A stretch of DNA of 64,000 nucleotides, taken from the NCBI RefSeq assembly GCF_018603905.1, contig NZ_JAHFZZ010000034.1, positions 44,430 to 108,429 on the forward strand, in the 5' to 3' direction. Below, in pieces: positions 31,946 to 40,066 of this stretch. The notes under the pieces were generated by a model. It was not told the DNA's origin. It was given only the letters and a program-made list of their open reading frames with translations, and searched no databases. How positions within the stretch are numbered: the first letter of the stretch is position 1; the number at the start of each line of letters is the position of its first letter. Position numbers and translations under genes: made by a program. The DNA comes from Nonomuraea sp. NEAU-A123. GTDB taxonomy: Bacteria; Actinomycetota; Actinomycetes; Streptosporangiales; Streptosporangiaceae.

Positions 31946-33027
31946 GCTCGCGGCGCCACGTACTCGAACGACACGGTGCCGAGACGGCGCGGGTCGAGCG
32001 TCTGCGCGTGCATCCATTGGTGCTTGGAGCGGGTGCCGAGCTTCTTCTGACCCTGGATCATCCGCCACCGCGGCGACGCGCTCCGGTAGGCGATCAGTGC
32101 CGGATGGCTGGACACCGACCGGTAGCGGAACCCGTCCTCGTACAGCCGCTGCCCCATCCACTCGGAGAAGCGGCTCCCGATGCCGAGCCCCTGATAATCG
32201 GGCAAGACCACGAGCCTGTGCTCCATTTTGAGGTTGCGCGTCGCGGGGTGCTGGAAGTGGCGGTATGCCAGGAATGCGACCGGCTCGCCGTCAATGAACG
32301 CGGCGAACTTCTTGCTGGACCGGTGGAGCTCCGTACTCAAATAGTGATGACGTGCGAAGACGGACCAGAGCTGCCCATCGACCGGCCGGATTTCGAGCTG
32401 GAGCGCTGGCCGGGGTTGAACCGACCTCCACTCGAACGAGCCCGTGGACACGTCCAGCACCCAGTCCGGCTGCAGCCACTCCAGCACGTCGTAATGGCAG
32501 GTCACCGCAACAAACTGACGGCCACCACGCCGCACGGTCTTCTGGATGGTGTGGCTGGCGACTCGGGCGACCTGGCGGTCCACGACCGAAGTGAACTCGT
32601 CGATGACGACCAGGTCGCCGGACTCGGCCAGGGCCCGCGCGATCGACGCGCGGAACCCCTCCCCGTTGGACAGGGTGCGGTATGGCCGCAGCCACGCCGG
32701 CGGCGAGGACAGGCCGACCGCGCCGAGCAGCGCCACGATGTCCTTGATGGACATTTCGACCGGGAAGTCGTCCACCAGCGACCGGTCATCTGACCAGGTG
32801 TGCGGGCTGACGATGTGGTCGGGCCACAGGTGCCGCGCGATGGTCGTCTTGCCAGCTCCCGAGGGGCCGACGATCATTCCGACGCTCCACGGCCGGTCCT
32901 CGATCGGCAGGTCCATGGCCCAGGAGTTGCTCAGCCGCTCCTCTACGGGCACGTCGAACAGGCCCTGGAGCTGCAGCACTCGGGCGGTCTTGTGGACCGG
33001 TGCCGATACAGTGATCTCGGCTCGCAC
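31942..33027 (-). CDS. ABC-type ATPase fused to GNAT acetyltransferase
   Basis: 361 residues from GTG 33027 (GGAAGG 7 bases upstream); TTG 33042 is an alternative. Residues about 50-215 are an ABC ATPase: Walker A GPSGAGKT (54-61), signature-like LSNGEG, Walker B DLVVIDEF, and H-loop VTCHYDV. There is no transmembrane part. Residues about 220-361 are a GNAT domain with the acetyl-CoA loop LVVLPDYQGLGIGSRF. This is the architecture of COG2401. Such fusions occur in phages, usually near packaging genes, without a known substrate. Sits between ParB-like protein and terminase. Confidence 0.82.
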   Translation of the reverse strand: MRAEITVSAPVHKTARVLQLQGLFDVPVEERLSNSWAMDLPIEDRPWSVGMIVGPSGAGKTTIARHLWPDHIVSPHTWSDDRSLVDDFPVEMSIKDIVALLGAVGLSSPPAWLRPYRTLSNGEGFRASIARALAESGDLVVIDEFTSVVDRQVARVASHTIQKTVRRGGRQFVAVTCHYDVLEWLQPDWVLDVSTGSFEWRSVQPRPALQLEIRPVDGQLWSVFARHHYLSTELHRSSKKFAAFIDGEPVAFLAYRHFQHPATRNLKMEHRLVVLPDYQGLGIGSRFSEWMGQRLYEDGFRYRSVSSHPALIAYRSASPRWRMIQGQKKLGTRSKHQWMHAQTLDPRRLGTVSFEYVAPRA

Positions 33028-33061
33028 AGCACAACCTTCCAAGGGGTAGCGGGCGGCGGGG

Positions 33062-33712
33062 TTACATCAGGGCGCGGACGTTCCAGCCCTGACCCGCGAG
33101 CTGGTTGAGGAGCTGCACCTGCTGCGCTTCGCTGTCACAGGTGACGACGGCGCCCCACACCGAGGGCCGCGCGTGAGTCTCGGCGTCGCCCGGTTCGGGT
33201 AACTCCTCCTCGGCGCGAGCCCCGGTGCCGGCCTGATCTGCGCGGCCGCCGCCCGTTGCCGGGGAGTCCTCAGGGGCGAGGGTCACCGCGGCGTTGTCAG
33301 CTGCGATCGCTTCGGCCAGGTCATCGAGGTCCTGCTCCGTCCAGCCGGTACCGTCGAGATCTCCCAGACCGCGCAGCAGCTCGGCAAGGGCTTGGTCGTC
33401 GTACCCGCCGATCTCTGCGGTGCGGTTGTCGGCGAGAAGGATGCGCAGCGCGGCGTCATCGTCCACGTCGAGAATCAGGGCGGGCACCTGGCCCAGGCCC
33501 TTGACCTTTGCACCGCGCCAGCGGTGCTCACCGGCGATGATCCGCATCCGCGACTGCTGGACCAGGATCGTGCCGTAGAAGCCGTTCTTCTCGATCGACT
33601 CGGCGATCACGTCCACGTCGCTCTGGTGCGGGTTGTCAGGGTGGGGTTCGAGGTCGCCGACCGGAACCATGCGATAGATCTGGGACAGGATGCCGGGCAA
33701 GGACGACCTCAC
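33062..33712 (-). CDS. ParB/sulfiredoxin-fold protein
   Basis: 216 residues from GTG 33712, overlapping the gene upstream (GTGA). The N-terminal ParB-like domain has VPVGDLEPHPDNPHQSDVD, ESIEKNGFYGTILVQ, and the catalytic/nucleotide motif IIAGEHRWRGAK, then VDDDAALRILLADNRTAE. The C-terminus is a poorly conserved acidic linker and a small domain (AVVTCDSEAQQVQLLNQLAG). ParB-fold proteins bind CTP or act as nucleases; in phages they often lie near terminase or methylases. Exact function here unknown. Confidence 0.75.
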   Translation of the reverse strand: MRSSLPGILSQIYRMVPVGDLEPHPDNPHQSDVDVIAESIEKNGFYGTILVQQSRMRIIAGEHRWRGAKVKGLGQVPALILDVDDDAALRILLADNRTAEIGGYDDQALAELLRGLGDLDGTGWTEQDLDDLAEAIAADNAAVTLAPEDSPATGGGRADQAGTGARAEEELPEPGDAETHARPSVWGAVVTCDSEAQQVQLLNQLAGQGWNVRALM

Positions 33713-34767
33713 CCGTCTTCCTGGGCTCGCGGCCGATAGCCGTTCCGGGTCCGCATCTGCGACATCTTCTCGCCGAGCGCGATCAGCGCGGCGGTCCGCC
33801 ACGCGCCCTTCTGGACCACCTCGTCGTCCACGCGCACGTGCCAGGAGTCGATGGAGCGGCCCTCTCGGTACGGGATGCCGGGTGTGGCTGTCCAATGCAC
33901 GGACCAGGTCAGGCGGTCACGCCACCTCAGCCGCGGCCGGCCGAGTCGTTCCCGGTGGAGACGCAGCCGTACCTCGTGCTGGTCGCCCTCGGGCATCCGT
34001 ACGATGCCAATCTGTTCGTCGCCGACCGGCTCGTAGCTGTACTGCTTGGGACCGAACAGCCTCTCCATCAGGTCGAAGCTGAAGTAGCCCTGCTGCCACC
34101 ACGGGGCGGTGCTGGACCAGTACCCGCAGCGGCCCCAGATCGCCCACCGGTATTGCCAGTCCCCGATGGCCAGTCGGAACTCCCGCGACTCGTACCCGGT
34201 CGGGTTGAATCGGCGCTGCACCCACTGGCCGAAACCCTCGGTGTGCACGTAGATGGCCAGCAGGTGGCCGAGCCGCAGGTGCGCTTCCAGCATGTGATCG
34301 CTACCGAAGTTGCCCACCTCGAACCCGATCGAGAAGCCGGACAGAGCTCGATGGCCGACGACGACCTGCCCGCCGAGACCGCCCCGCGGGCTCTCCGGCC
34401 ACGGGCCGGGCTTCCCCTGGTCGTCCTCGTGGACGGGCACGGTGCGCAGCCCGAGCATGGCCATCCACGCGTCGGCCGCCAGTACCCGCGTGAGTGGGAT
34501 CCACGGCCCGGTGTATGAGTCGCCTACCTGGTACTTCTCCGGGTCGAGCGATCCCTGCGGGCTAGGCCGGACTCCGCACCGGTCGCAGACAATCCAGCGC
34601 GTCGCGTGCAGGCCGGGCTCGCGCGGGCCATACCCGTCCACGACCGGCCGGTGTCCGCGCATGCGGCAGATGAGCATGAGGCGGGGTAGGTCCGACAGCC
34701 ACCACCCGCGATCGACGAGTGATCGGCTGTTGTCCTCTGCCTTGTAGTTGACGGTGTGCCAGCGCAC
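33709..34767 (-). CDS. Conserved phage protein of unknown function
   Basis: 352 residues from GTG 34767, with GGAGG 8 bases upstream; the frame further upstream is not supported. VRWHTVNYKAEDNSRSLVDR, a CDRCG pair, GPWIPLTRVLAADAWMAMLG, EAHLRLGHLLAIYVHTEG, and YRWAIWGRCGYWSS. Trp/Tyr/Arg-rich with little low complexity. First gene of the late operon, just before ParB-like and terminase. I do not recognise a family. Confidence 0.6.
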   Translation of the reverse strand: MRWHTVNYKAEDNSRSLVDRGWWLSDLPRLMLICRMRGHRPVVDGYGPREPGLHATRWIVCDRCGVRPSPQGSLDPEKYQVGDSYTGPWIPLTRVLAADAWMAMLGLRTVPVHEDDQGKPGPWPESPRGGLGGQVVVGHRALSGFSIGFEVGNFGSDHMLEAHLRLGHLLAIYVHTEGFGQWVQRRFNPTGYESREFRLAIGDWQYRWAIWGRCGYWSSTAPWWQQGYFSFDLMERLFGPKQYSYEPVGDEQIGIVRMPEGDQHEVRLRLHRERLGRPRLRWRDRLTWSVHWTATPGIPYREGRSIDSWHVRVDDEVVQKGAWRTAALIALGEKMSQMRTRNGYRPRAQEDG

Positions 34768-35823
34768 GGCAGTGACCTCCGAGGGGTGAGAGGGGAAATC
34801 TGGTCGTCGCCGGAAGGGAACGTCCTGTACGCATGCGCATAGACGTTCGATAATGGGCTGATGATCGTGGGACCCGGCATCTGCTCGTTGTGGCACCAGG
34901 AGCCGCGCTCGATGCTGAGACCCGCCACCCTGGACGAGGGCCGGCGTGCGACGACGGCGAGTGGCACACGGCCCGGCTGGAGTGCTGGCATGCCGGACTG
35001 CTGGGATGGGAGTGCCTAATCTCCTGGAGTGCGACACCGCTCAGGCTGTACACGGGCTGGTTCGGCTACGACCGGAGGGCGCTCCGCCCGAGCAGCGATT
35101 CCTAGCTCATAAGCACTGCAAGCCCGCCGCCAGAAACGTACGCTGGAAACATGGGAGGGCGAGCATAGCGTCAGGGCGGCCAAAGGCCGCGTCCCGATCG
35201 CCGCCTCCTAGCGCTGACCGGATTGTCGATGCAGTGCAGCATCGCCTCGAACTTCGGCGACGCTCCTGAGTGGCATCAGGTGCTGTTCGGCGTGGTGGCT
35301 GTCGTCAGCACAGTTGCGGCCGTCTCACACCCCAGCACATTTTTTAAAAAAATTCCCGATCTAGAGCCATTCGGCATAGGTTCCCAAATGGAAGGTGCCA
35401 CGCAAGCCACAGGGACTGGAAAATGCGTCCGTGGCGTCCGTTGGCTGCCGAGCCGTGCGTCGGACTGTGTTTTGTCGTCATGTCGGTGACCTGCAAAAAC
35501 GCCTCAGATAGAGGCTAACAAGATCGTCATTGGGGACCCATCCAATGGACCTTCGGAAGCTAGCGATCACCCGTCAGCATTGCTCTGATACGCGCGAATC
35601 CTGCGTGATCAGCGTTCCGAAAGTCCAAGGATGTGACGAATGCGAGGATTCACTGACCGGATCACCAGACGCGCACGAGCCGGTAGTGCTCGATAGCCAT
35701 TGTGCGGTCCACCTGGAATTGGTCCATGCCGCCGCACCTGAGTGCAGAGAATGGAATCATCCAGCCGAAGCAAGAGCCCTTCGGTAGTCTGATAGGTAAC
35801 GGCCTCACAGAAGGGGTGGCCAT
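34768..35823. other. Gene-poor 1-kb stretch, candidate cos/pac or decayed region
   Basis: No frame here has a convincing start, RBS and coding character. Short frames at 34890-35105 and 35530-35787 look accidental or decayed. A T6A7 tract lies at about 35340-35352. The stretch lies just upstream of the first late gene, where actinophages keep the genome end, so it may contain the packaging site and the late promoter. Confidence 0.4.
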
Positions 35824-36399
35824 ATGGGTGCAGCCGACCTTCTCGGCTTTGGAGCTGCCCTGGCGATGTCTACGGGTCTCACCGTCTCTATAGTGCGTGA
35901 GCACGTGGCTCGACGAATCAGAAGACGGCTCGAGCGCGAGGAGAGGATACCTCTCCGGCGCGATGCCCTCGTTCAGTGGCTCCAGCTCACCGAGCACAGT
36001 GGCAATCCCGATCAACATCAGGGATTGCCTATGCCTGAATATCGTAGAAAAGCACTGGCTGACATGTTTGAGAAGTACGCGCTTCTACACAGTCGTCAGC
36101 ACCAACTTAGTATGATCGCAATAGCCGCGGCTTACCTGGGGAGCCAGCACCCTGCGCTACAGGAAGCGTTCGCGCGGCTCAACTGGGAAGCGACGGCGCC
36201 ACGCGACGCAGCGAAGGAACGTGACGCTACCGCCAACGTCAACTTGATGGACGTCAGCACTAACGAGGACACCGTCCAGGCGGCCGGAGCCGTCGCTGAT
36301 GGACTTGACGCCCTGTTCCGGCGGCTTGGCCCACCACCCGATCACCTCCACACCGAGCGGACGCCCCTACTACACGGAGGCGGGGGAGCTGCCGAATGA
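35824..36399 (+). CDS. Membrane-anchored protein of accessory pair
   Basis: 191 residues; AAGGGG before the ATG. One N-terminal hydrophobic segment (LLGFGAALAMSTGLTVSIV), then a basic stretch (REHVARRIRRRLEREER) and a soluble helical domain ending in a Gly-rich tail. No family recognised. Its stop overlaps the ATG of the next gene (ATGA), so the two are a coupled unit on the strand opposite to the phage late genes. Likely an accessory/lysogen-expressed module. Confidence 0.55.
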   Translation: MGAADLLGFGAALAMSTGLTVSIVREHVARRIRRRLEREERIPLRRDALVQWLQLTEHSGNPDQHQGLPMPEYRRKALADMFEKYALLHSRQHQLSMIAIAAAYLGSQHPALQEAFARLNWEATAPRDAAKERDATANVNLMDVSTNEDTVQAAGAVADGLDALFRRLGPPPDHLHTERTPLLHGGGGAAE

Positions 36400-36839
36400 T
36401 CCCCGACCAGGAGCAGCGGCCCTTCACTGGGCTGGAGATCGCCATGCGATGGGCGGAGCTCCCACCCGAGCATCTATCAGCTGCGTTGAAGGCGCTCAAT
36501 CCGCAGCTCGCACGTGAGCACGAGTATCGTATGGCCGAGCTAACTGCCGAGGCGCAGGAGAAAAAGGATCTTCGCAACCACCGTCTTCAGATGACGGGCC
36601 TGATCACAGGTCTCGTCCTGGCCGTCGGCATGCTCGTTGGCGCGGTCGTACTCGGCGTCAACGACCAGCCGTGGCTCGCGGGGGCGTTCATGGGGCCCAG
36701 CCTGCTGGTGCTCGTGAAAATTTTCGTGCTCCGCGAGACGATCGCCGTTGACATCCAAGCCGTTCAGAAGGCTCACGCCAATGCTCAGCCGACAACTGTG
36801 CCGCCAGCGGCTGAGCCTGGCGCCCCGCCTCTCGTGTAG
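36396..36839 (+). CDS. DUF2335-like small membrane protein
   Basis: 147 residues. The soluble N-terminus has FTGLEIAMRWAELPPEHLSA, ALNPQLAREHEYRMAELTAE, then RLQMTGLITGLVLAVGMLVG and a second span AGAFMGPSLLVLVKIFVL. The order (P-E-x-L, a helix with R/E-H, two closely spaced membrane spans) resembles the DUF2335 family. Function unknown. Partner of the gene before it. Confidence 0.55.
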   Translation: MIPDQEQRPFTGLEIAMRWAELPPEHLSAALKALNPQLAREHEYRMAELTAEAQEKKDLRNHRLQMTGLITGLVLAVGMLVGAVVLGVNDQPWLAGAFMGPSLLVLVKIFVLRETIAVDIQAVQKAHANAQPTTVPPAAEPGAPPLV

Positions 36840-36849
36840 ACGGGTTCGG

Positions 36850-37818
36850 TCACTCAATGGCGGACGCGACGATCTGGGAGGCGTCCTTCTCCAGCCGGTC
36901 CCGACTGTGCAGATAGATCTCCGTCGTGGACACGTCAGCGTGGTTAAGGTCGAGCTGGATCTGCCGCATCGTGACGCCGGCCTCCTCGGCCACCGAGGCG
37001 TAGGTGTGTCGCAGGGAGTGTGGCGATACCTTCGACGTGATGCCCGCCTGCTTGGCGATTCGCCGTACCAGCTCGAACGCCTTCGACCGGTCCCACGTTC
37101 GGCCCGTCGAGGTCGCGAACAGCGGGCCCTTCAAATCCTGCAGCTCGACCCCTTCGCAGCGTGCCCGCTCAGCGAGGTAGGCGTCCAACGCGTGCGTCGT
37201 CTCCACCGGCAGTCGCCGGGTGATCGTGTCGCCGCCCTTGACCGTGATGCGCAGCGTCCGATACCCGCGGGCGAACCCGAGGTCGCCGATCTGCGCGTTC
37301 ACCGCCTCGGAGATGCGGACGCCGGTCTGCAGCAGCAGCCGGAGCAGCGCCGAGGTACGCAGCCGTTCCCGGCCGTGGTCGAAGTCGGCGGCACGGAGCA
37401 GGTCCTGCGCCTCCGACTTGGTGAGCGCGACCGTCTCGGTGTGCTTGCGCGGGATCTTCGGCCGCCGCGTCTTCTTGAAACGATTGGCGTCGAGAGCTTC
37501 GGTCTCGTGCAGGTACTCGTACCAGGACGACACCGACGACAGCACCTGAGCGACCGTCTTCGGCTTCGGCGGCCGGCGGGCCGTCTCCTGAAACCAGCGA
37601 GAGAACACGTCGCCGTGCGGCTTGCGCGCCTCCAGCGGGTCCAGGCCGGTCTCCGCGCAGAACTGAAACCATCGCCGGATGTTCCGCTCGTACGCTTCGC
37701 GCGTGTTCGGCGAGTCGTACGACCACAGCCACGCCCGAGTCAGGTCGAGGATAAGCGGCGGCAGGTCGAGCGGAAGCGCGACCTCTTCGCCCTGGGCGAC
37801 GATCAGCTCAGCGGTCAT
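36850..37818 (-). CDS. Tyrosine recombinase, XerC/D-like
   Basis: 322 residues with N-terminal SAM-like core-binding domain (about 20-110) and catalytic domain with the full set: Arg168 (TGVRISEA), Lys194 (VKGGDT), His267/Arg270 (HSLRHTYAS), His293 (LNHADVSTTE) and nucleophile Tyr302 (EIYLHSRD). It could integrate the phage or resolve multimers. Its position far from either visible end of the phage DNA, and the presence of a phiC31-gp3-like factor, argue against it being the only integrase. ATG 37818; no strong RBS. Confidence 0.88.
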   Translation of the reverse strand: MTAELIVAQGEEVALPLDLPPLILDLTRAWLWSYDSPNTREAYERNIRRWFQFCAETGLDPLEARKPHGDVFSRWFQETARRPPKPKTVAQVLSSVSSWYEYLHETEALDANRFKKTRRPKIPRKHTETVALTKSEAQDLLRAADFDHGRERLRTSALLRLLLQTGVRISEAVNAQIGDLGFARGYRTLRITVKGGDTITRRLPVETTHALDAYLAERARCEGVELQDLKGPLFATSTGRTWDRSKAFELVRRIAKQAGITSKVSPHSLRHTYASVAEEAGVTMRQIQLDLNHADVSTTEIYLHSRDRLEKDASQIVASAIE

Positions 37819-37891
37819 TGATCGTCACCGACGCCGAATTGCGGCGGTTGCCCACCGACGGCATCCCCGATGCTCTCGCGGGCAGGGCTCA

Positions 37892-38095
37892 TCAGCCGAC
37901 CTTACGAAAGACGACGGTCGCCTGGTAGCGGTTGTGGTGCTCCCCGTCCGGCTCAGCTTCGGCGCTGATGACGTCCAGTTCGGTGCTCGACCCGAAGAAC
38001 GAGAGGGCCTGCGTCACGGCGGCCTCTCTGATCTCATCCGGTGTCGCTCCGGTCACGGTGACGCGCAGGGTCAGCGGAAACGATCGCACGCTCAT
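37892..38095 (-). CDS. 67-residue phage protein upstream of recombinase
   Basis: ATG 38095 follows GGAAG. MSVRSFPLTLRVTVTGATPD, then a helix EIREAAVTQALSFFG and a strand pair ending ATVVFRKVG: a compact beta-alpha-beta fold. No known family. It may be co-transcribed with the recombinase 70 bp downstream, from a promoter region carrying a long palindrome. Confidence 0.5.
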   Translation of the reverse strand: MSVRSFPLTLRVTVTGATPDEIREAAVTQALSFFGSSTELDVISAEAEPDGEHHNRYQATVVFRKVG

Positions 38096-38547
38096 ACGTG
38101 ATCTTCCTTCGCGGATAGGTGATCTTCTTTGAGCGTAACACGGAGAGCGGAACATAACGGTAATTATGTTCCTATGTCAGCGATCTTGGTCAGGCCCTGG
38201 TAGCGATCCAGCCACAGCCGCCAACACGACACGCTGCAATGAACAGATGCGCTTCAGACCACATGCCCCATCGCCGACTGACTGATATCAGCAGCCCCAC
38301 CAATCTCTACTAACCCAGCAACGAACGGCATTAGCTGATCATATATCCGATAAGTCCAATTGCCGCGCAGAAGATCAAGGAAACAGATCAAATACTCTAC
38401 CCACCAAAGTCAGCTTCATCACAAAAGCCTCAAATCGAACCATCGGCGACAAATTGGCCTTCATATAGTTAGTTAGCCAGTAATAGCTATGGCATATCTT
38501 CCGGATATTGCGTAGATTTTTCCTTGTGTCATCGGAGGGGAGAAAAC
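38096..38547. other. AT-richer intergenic region with divergent promoters
   Basis: About 450 bp without a gene, clearly less GC-rich than its surroundings. It separates the minus-strand 67-aa/recombinase genes from the plus-strand membrane pair. It holds the 9-bp-arm palindrome at 38149-38172 and a GGAGGGGAG RBS at its right end. It could also contain a recombination site for the tyrosine recombinase. Confidence 0.45.
38149..38172. promoter_or_regulatory. Perfect 24-bp palindrome, probable operator
   Basis: GGAACATAA-CGGTAA-TTATGTTCC: perfect 9-bp arms around 6 bases. It lies about 55 bp upstream of the 67-aa gene start and is AT-rich in a GC-rich genome. It differs from the dispersed palindrome family. 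Confidence 0.6.
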
Positions 38548-39075
38548 GTGGCACTCAACTACGCTGCGGTCCAGGTCGAAGCAAGCGGAGGGGTCCTGCG
38601 GATCGGCAGTGAAGCCTACCCACTACGCGGTATCACTCGTGTTGGCCAGCGCAAACTGGTACCAAGGGAGGGAGCTGCGTGGAAGAAATTCTTCGTGCGC
38701 ACTCTGATCAGTCTATTCCTGGGCGCAATTATGATCAGCATCTGGGGAGGCATATGGACCTTCGCGCTAATCGCCATACTCGCGCTGCTGACTTGGCAGC
38801 TTGTTTCGGCGCTCCAAACGCCGCCGCTGTACGGGCTCGTCATCGCAACTGCCGGCGTCCAGCACGATGCCGTGTGGGGCACAGACAAGGCAGAAATCGA
38901 CCAACTGATCTTCAAGGTCACCCAGGCGGTAGGCCAACCCGACGCGGCACAGCTGTTCCAACAGGTCAACCATGCAGTTCATATAGGCGACCAGAACCGT
39001 ATCTACCAGGAGGGGGACGGGAACATCGGCATCGCGAAGCACAGGGGCAGCGGTGACAACGTGGCGGGCGGATGA
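38548..39075 (+). CDS. DUF6232-like membrane protein with C-terminal Gly/Asn motif
   Basis: 175 residues from GTG 38548 (GGAGGGGAG upstream). ALNYAAVQVEASGGVLRIGS and EAYPLRGITRVGQRKL, followed by two spans (TLISLFLGAIMISIWGG and FALIAILALLTWQLV), match the DUF6232 plan. The cytoplasmic tail carries VHIGDQNRIYQEGDGN, then IGIAKHRGSGDNVAGG. The first segment resembles the RHIM core pattern V/I-x-I/V-G-x-x-N-x-I/M. The same second block begins the next protein. Stop and next ATG overlap. Possible signalling-effector pair; no proof. Confidence 0.68.
   Translation: MALNYAAVQVEASGGVLRIGSEAYPLRGITRVGQRKLVPREGAAWKKFFVRTLISLFLGAIMISIWGGIWTFALIAILALLTWQLVSALQTPPLYGLVIATAGVQHDAVWGTDKAEIDQLIFKVTQAVGQPDAAQLFQQVNHAVHIGDQNRIYQEGDGNIGIAKHRGSGDNVAGG
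39018..39071 (+). repeat. 54-bp direct repeat, copy 1
   Basis: Nearly identical (52 of 54 bases) to 39137-39190, 119 bp apart and in the same reading frame sense. Codes for the GNIGIAKH-GSGDNVAGG motif at the end of the first protein. Confidence 0.85.
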
Positions 39076-39449
39076 CTCGACAACGCAAAAGCAAGCAAAC
39101 GACCAATGACACGTACAGCGTCCAGCAGCGCGGGAACGGGAACATCGGCATCGCGAAGCACAGCGGCAGCGGTGACAACGTGGCAGGCGGCAAGACCGTG
39201 AGCGGTAAGCGCTCGTCGCCACCAGCGCCTTCGACAACAGACGACGCAGAACAGCCGTCGATGACTCCGCGAAGGATCAGCAGCAGAGCTCTAGCCGCCT
39301 CCATCGGTGCCATATTGTCGGCCGTGGTGAGCGCCTTGATCAACCTGCTCACCGCCTCGTGGAGTTGGTGGATATTCGCCATTGCCGCTGCCCTGTTGCT
39401 CGCAGTGGCAATAATCGTCTACGTCGTGGAATCAGTTGCTCACAGATGA
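39072..39449 (+). CDS. Small membrane protein with N-terminal Gly/Asn motif
   Basis: 125 residues. The N-terminus reads TYSVQQRGNGNIGIAKHSGS, then GDNVAGGK, matching the C-terminus of the upstream gene. A Ser/Thr/Pro-rich linker (about 48-72) leads to two hydrophobic spans (LAASIGAILSAVVSALINLL and WWIFAIAAALLLAVAIIVYV). Coupled to the previous gene by an ATGA overlap. The layout, motif plus membrane domain, is that expected of a receiver/effector that recognises the motif of its neighbour. Confidence 0.65.
   Translation: MTRQRKSKQTTNDTYSVQQRGNGNIGIAKHSGSGDNVAGGKTVSGKRSSPPAPSTTDDAEQPSMTPRRISSRALAASIGAILSAVVSALINLLTASWSWWIFAIAAALLLAVAIIVYVVESVAHR
39137..39190 (+). repeat. 54-bp direct repeat, copy 2
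   Basis: Second copy of the 39018 repeat, at the 5' end of the downstream membrane-protein gene; two base differences. Confidence 0.85.
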
Positions 39450-39469
39450 GATGAGACAGCGCTACTTGA

Positions 39470-39682
39470 CTACCCTGCGGCCACGCGGGCCGGCCCCTGG
39501 TTACCGCCCCGCGGCCGCAGCGGCGCTCCCGCCTCCTCCAGCAGTCGGTGGACGAAGCCGTACGAGCGGCCCGTCGAGATCGACAGCGCCCGGATCGACT
39601 CACCGTCCAGGTACCGGCGCTTCAGCTCCGCCTTCAACTCCTCGCGCTCCGCGCCTGACACCCGCTGATACTTCCGAACCAT
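39470..39682 (-). CDS. Small helix-turn-helix protein
   Basis: 70 residues from ATG 39682 (AGGGG 8 bases upstream). MVRKYQRVSGAEREELKAEL, KRRYLDGESIRALSISTGRS and YGFVHRLLEEAG form a Hin/RNAP-sigma-like HTH that is widely conserved in actinobacteria. Likely a DNA-binding regulator. Converges with the membrane pair; last gene of the minus-strand run. Confidence 0.7.
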   Translation of the reverse strand: MVRKYQRVSGAEREELKAELKRRYLDGESIRALSISTGRSYGFVHRLLEEAGAPLRPRGGNQGPARVAAG

Positions 39683-39706
39683 CACAGCCACCCCTGTCTG
39701 TTCACT

Positions 39707-39976
39707 TCACGCAGCCGCCGCCAGCCGAGCCCGCAGCGCATCCCGGTCCTCCGGCGTCTCGGGCACCTCTTCGCCCCGCCAGATGCAGCCCTCGATCGTC
39801 GCCAAGTCGGCGAAGTCGTACACGACTTCGCGCCCGGCCCGGCCCAGCACCCGCACGCCATACCGGCGCGCCCACTGACGGATCGTCACCGCCTCCCGGC
39901 CCAGCCGGACTGCAGCAGTCTTCGCCGTCGCAGGGGACACCAACACCCCCCGAACAGCGGAAAGCCCCCGAACCAT
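39707..39976 (-). CDS. Winged-helix/MerR-type DNA-binding protein
   Basis: 89 residues from ATG 39976. SPATAKTAAVRLGREAVTIR QWARRYGVRVLGRAGREVVY then DFADLATIEGCIWRGE: a helix-turn-helix followed by a two-strand wing, as in excisionase/MerR-type proteins. The C-terminus is a short acidic helix. Could be an Xis-like factor or regulator. The longer frame upstream is not supported. Confidence 0.62.
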   Translation of the reverse strand: MVRGLSAVRGVLVSPATAKTAAVRLGREAVTIRQWARRYGVRVLGRAGREVVYDFADLATIEGCIWRGEEVPETPEDRDALRARLAAAA

Positions 39977-40044
39977 GATCGATCCGAGGGCACACGTCTC
40001 TCCGTCGCCCGGAAGTGTTACACACTCCACCCGCCAGACGCAAG

Positions 40045-40066
40045 CCAACTGCGGCACCGCAATTAG
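40045..40066. repeat. Phage-wide 22-bp palindrome, copy e
   Basis: CCAACTGCG-GCAC-CGCAATTAG; two mismatches between arms. It overlaps the stop codon of the zinc-finger protein gene at 40063. Confidence 0.7.

Noticed and set aside
34890..35105. Frame reading CDDGEWHTARLECWHAGLLG
   Set aside because: Looks protein-like for about 40 residues but has no plausible start; possibly a decayed HNH-type or zinc protein, too weak to annotate.
35530..35787. Short plus-strand frame resembling a Cys-rich protein
   Set aside because: An upstream GGGGA could serve as RBS, but the product has no family match and lies in a stretch with no coding signal; at most a remnant.
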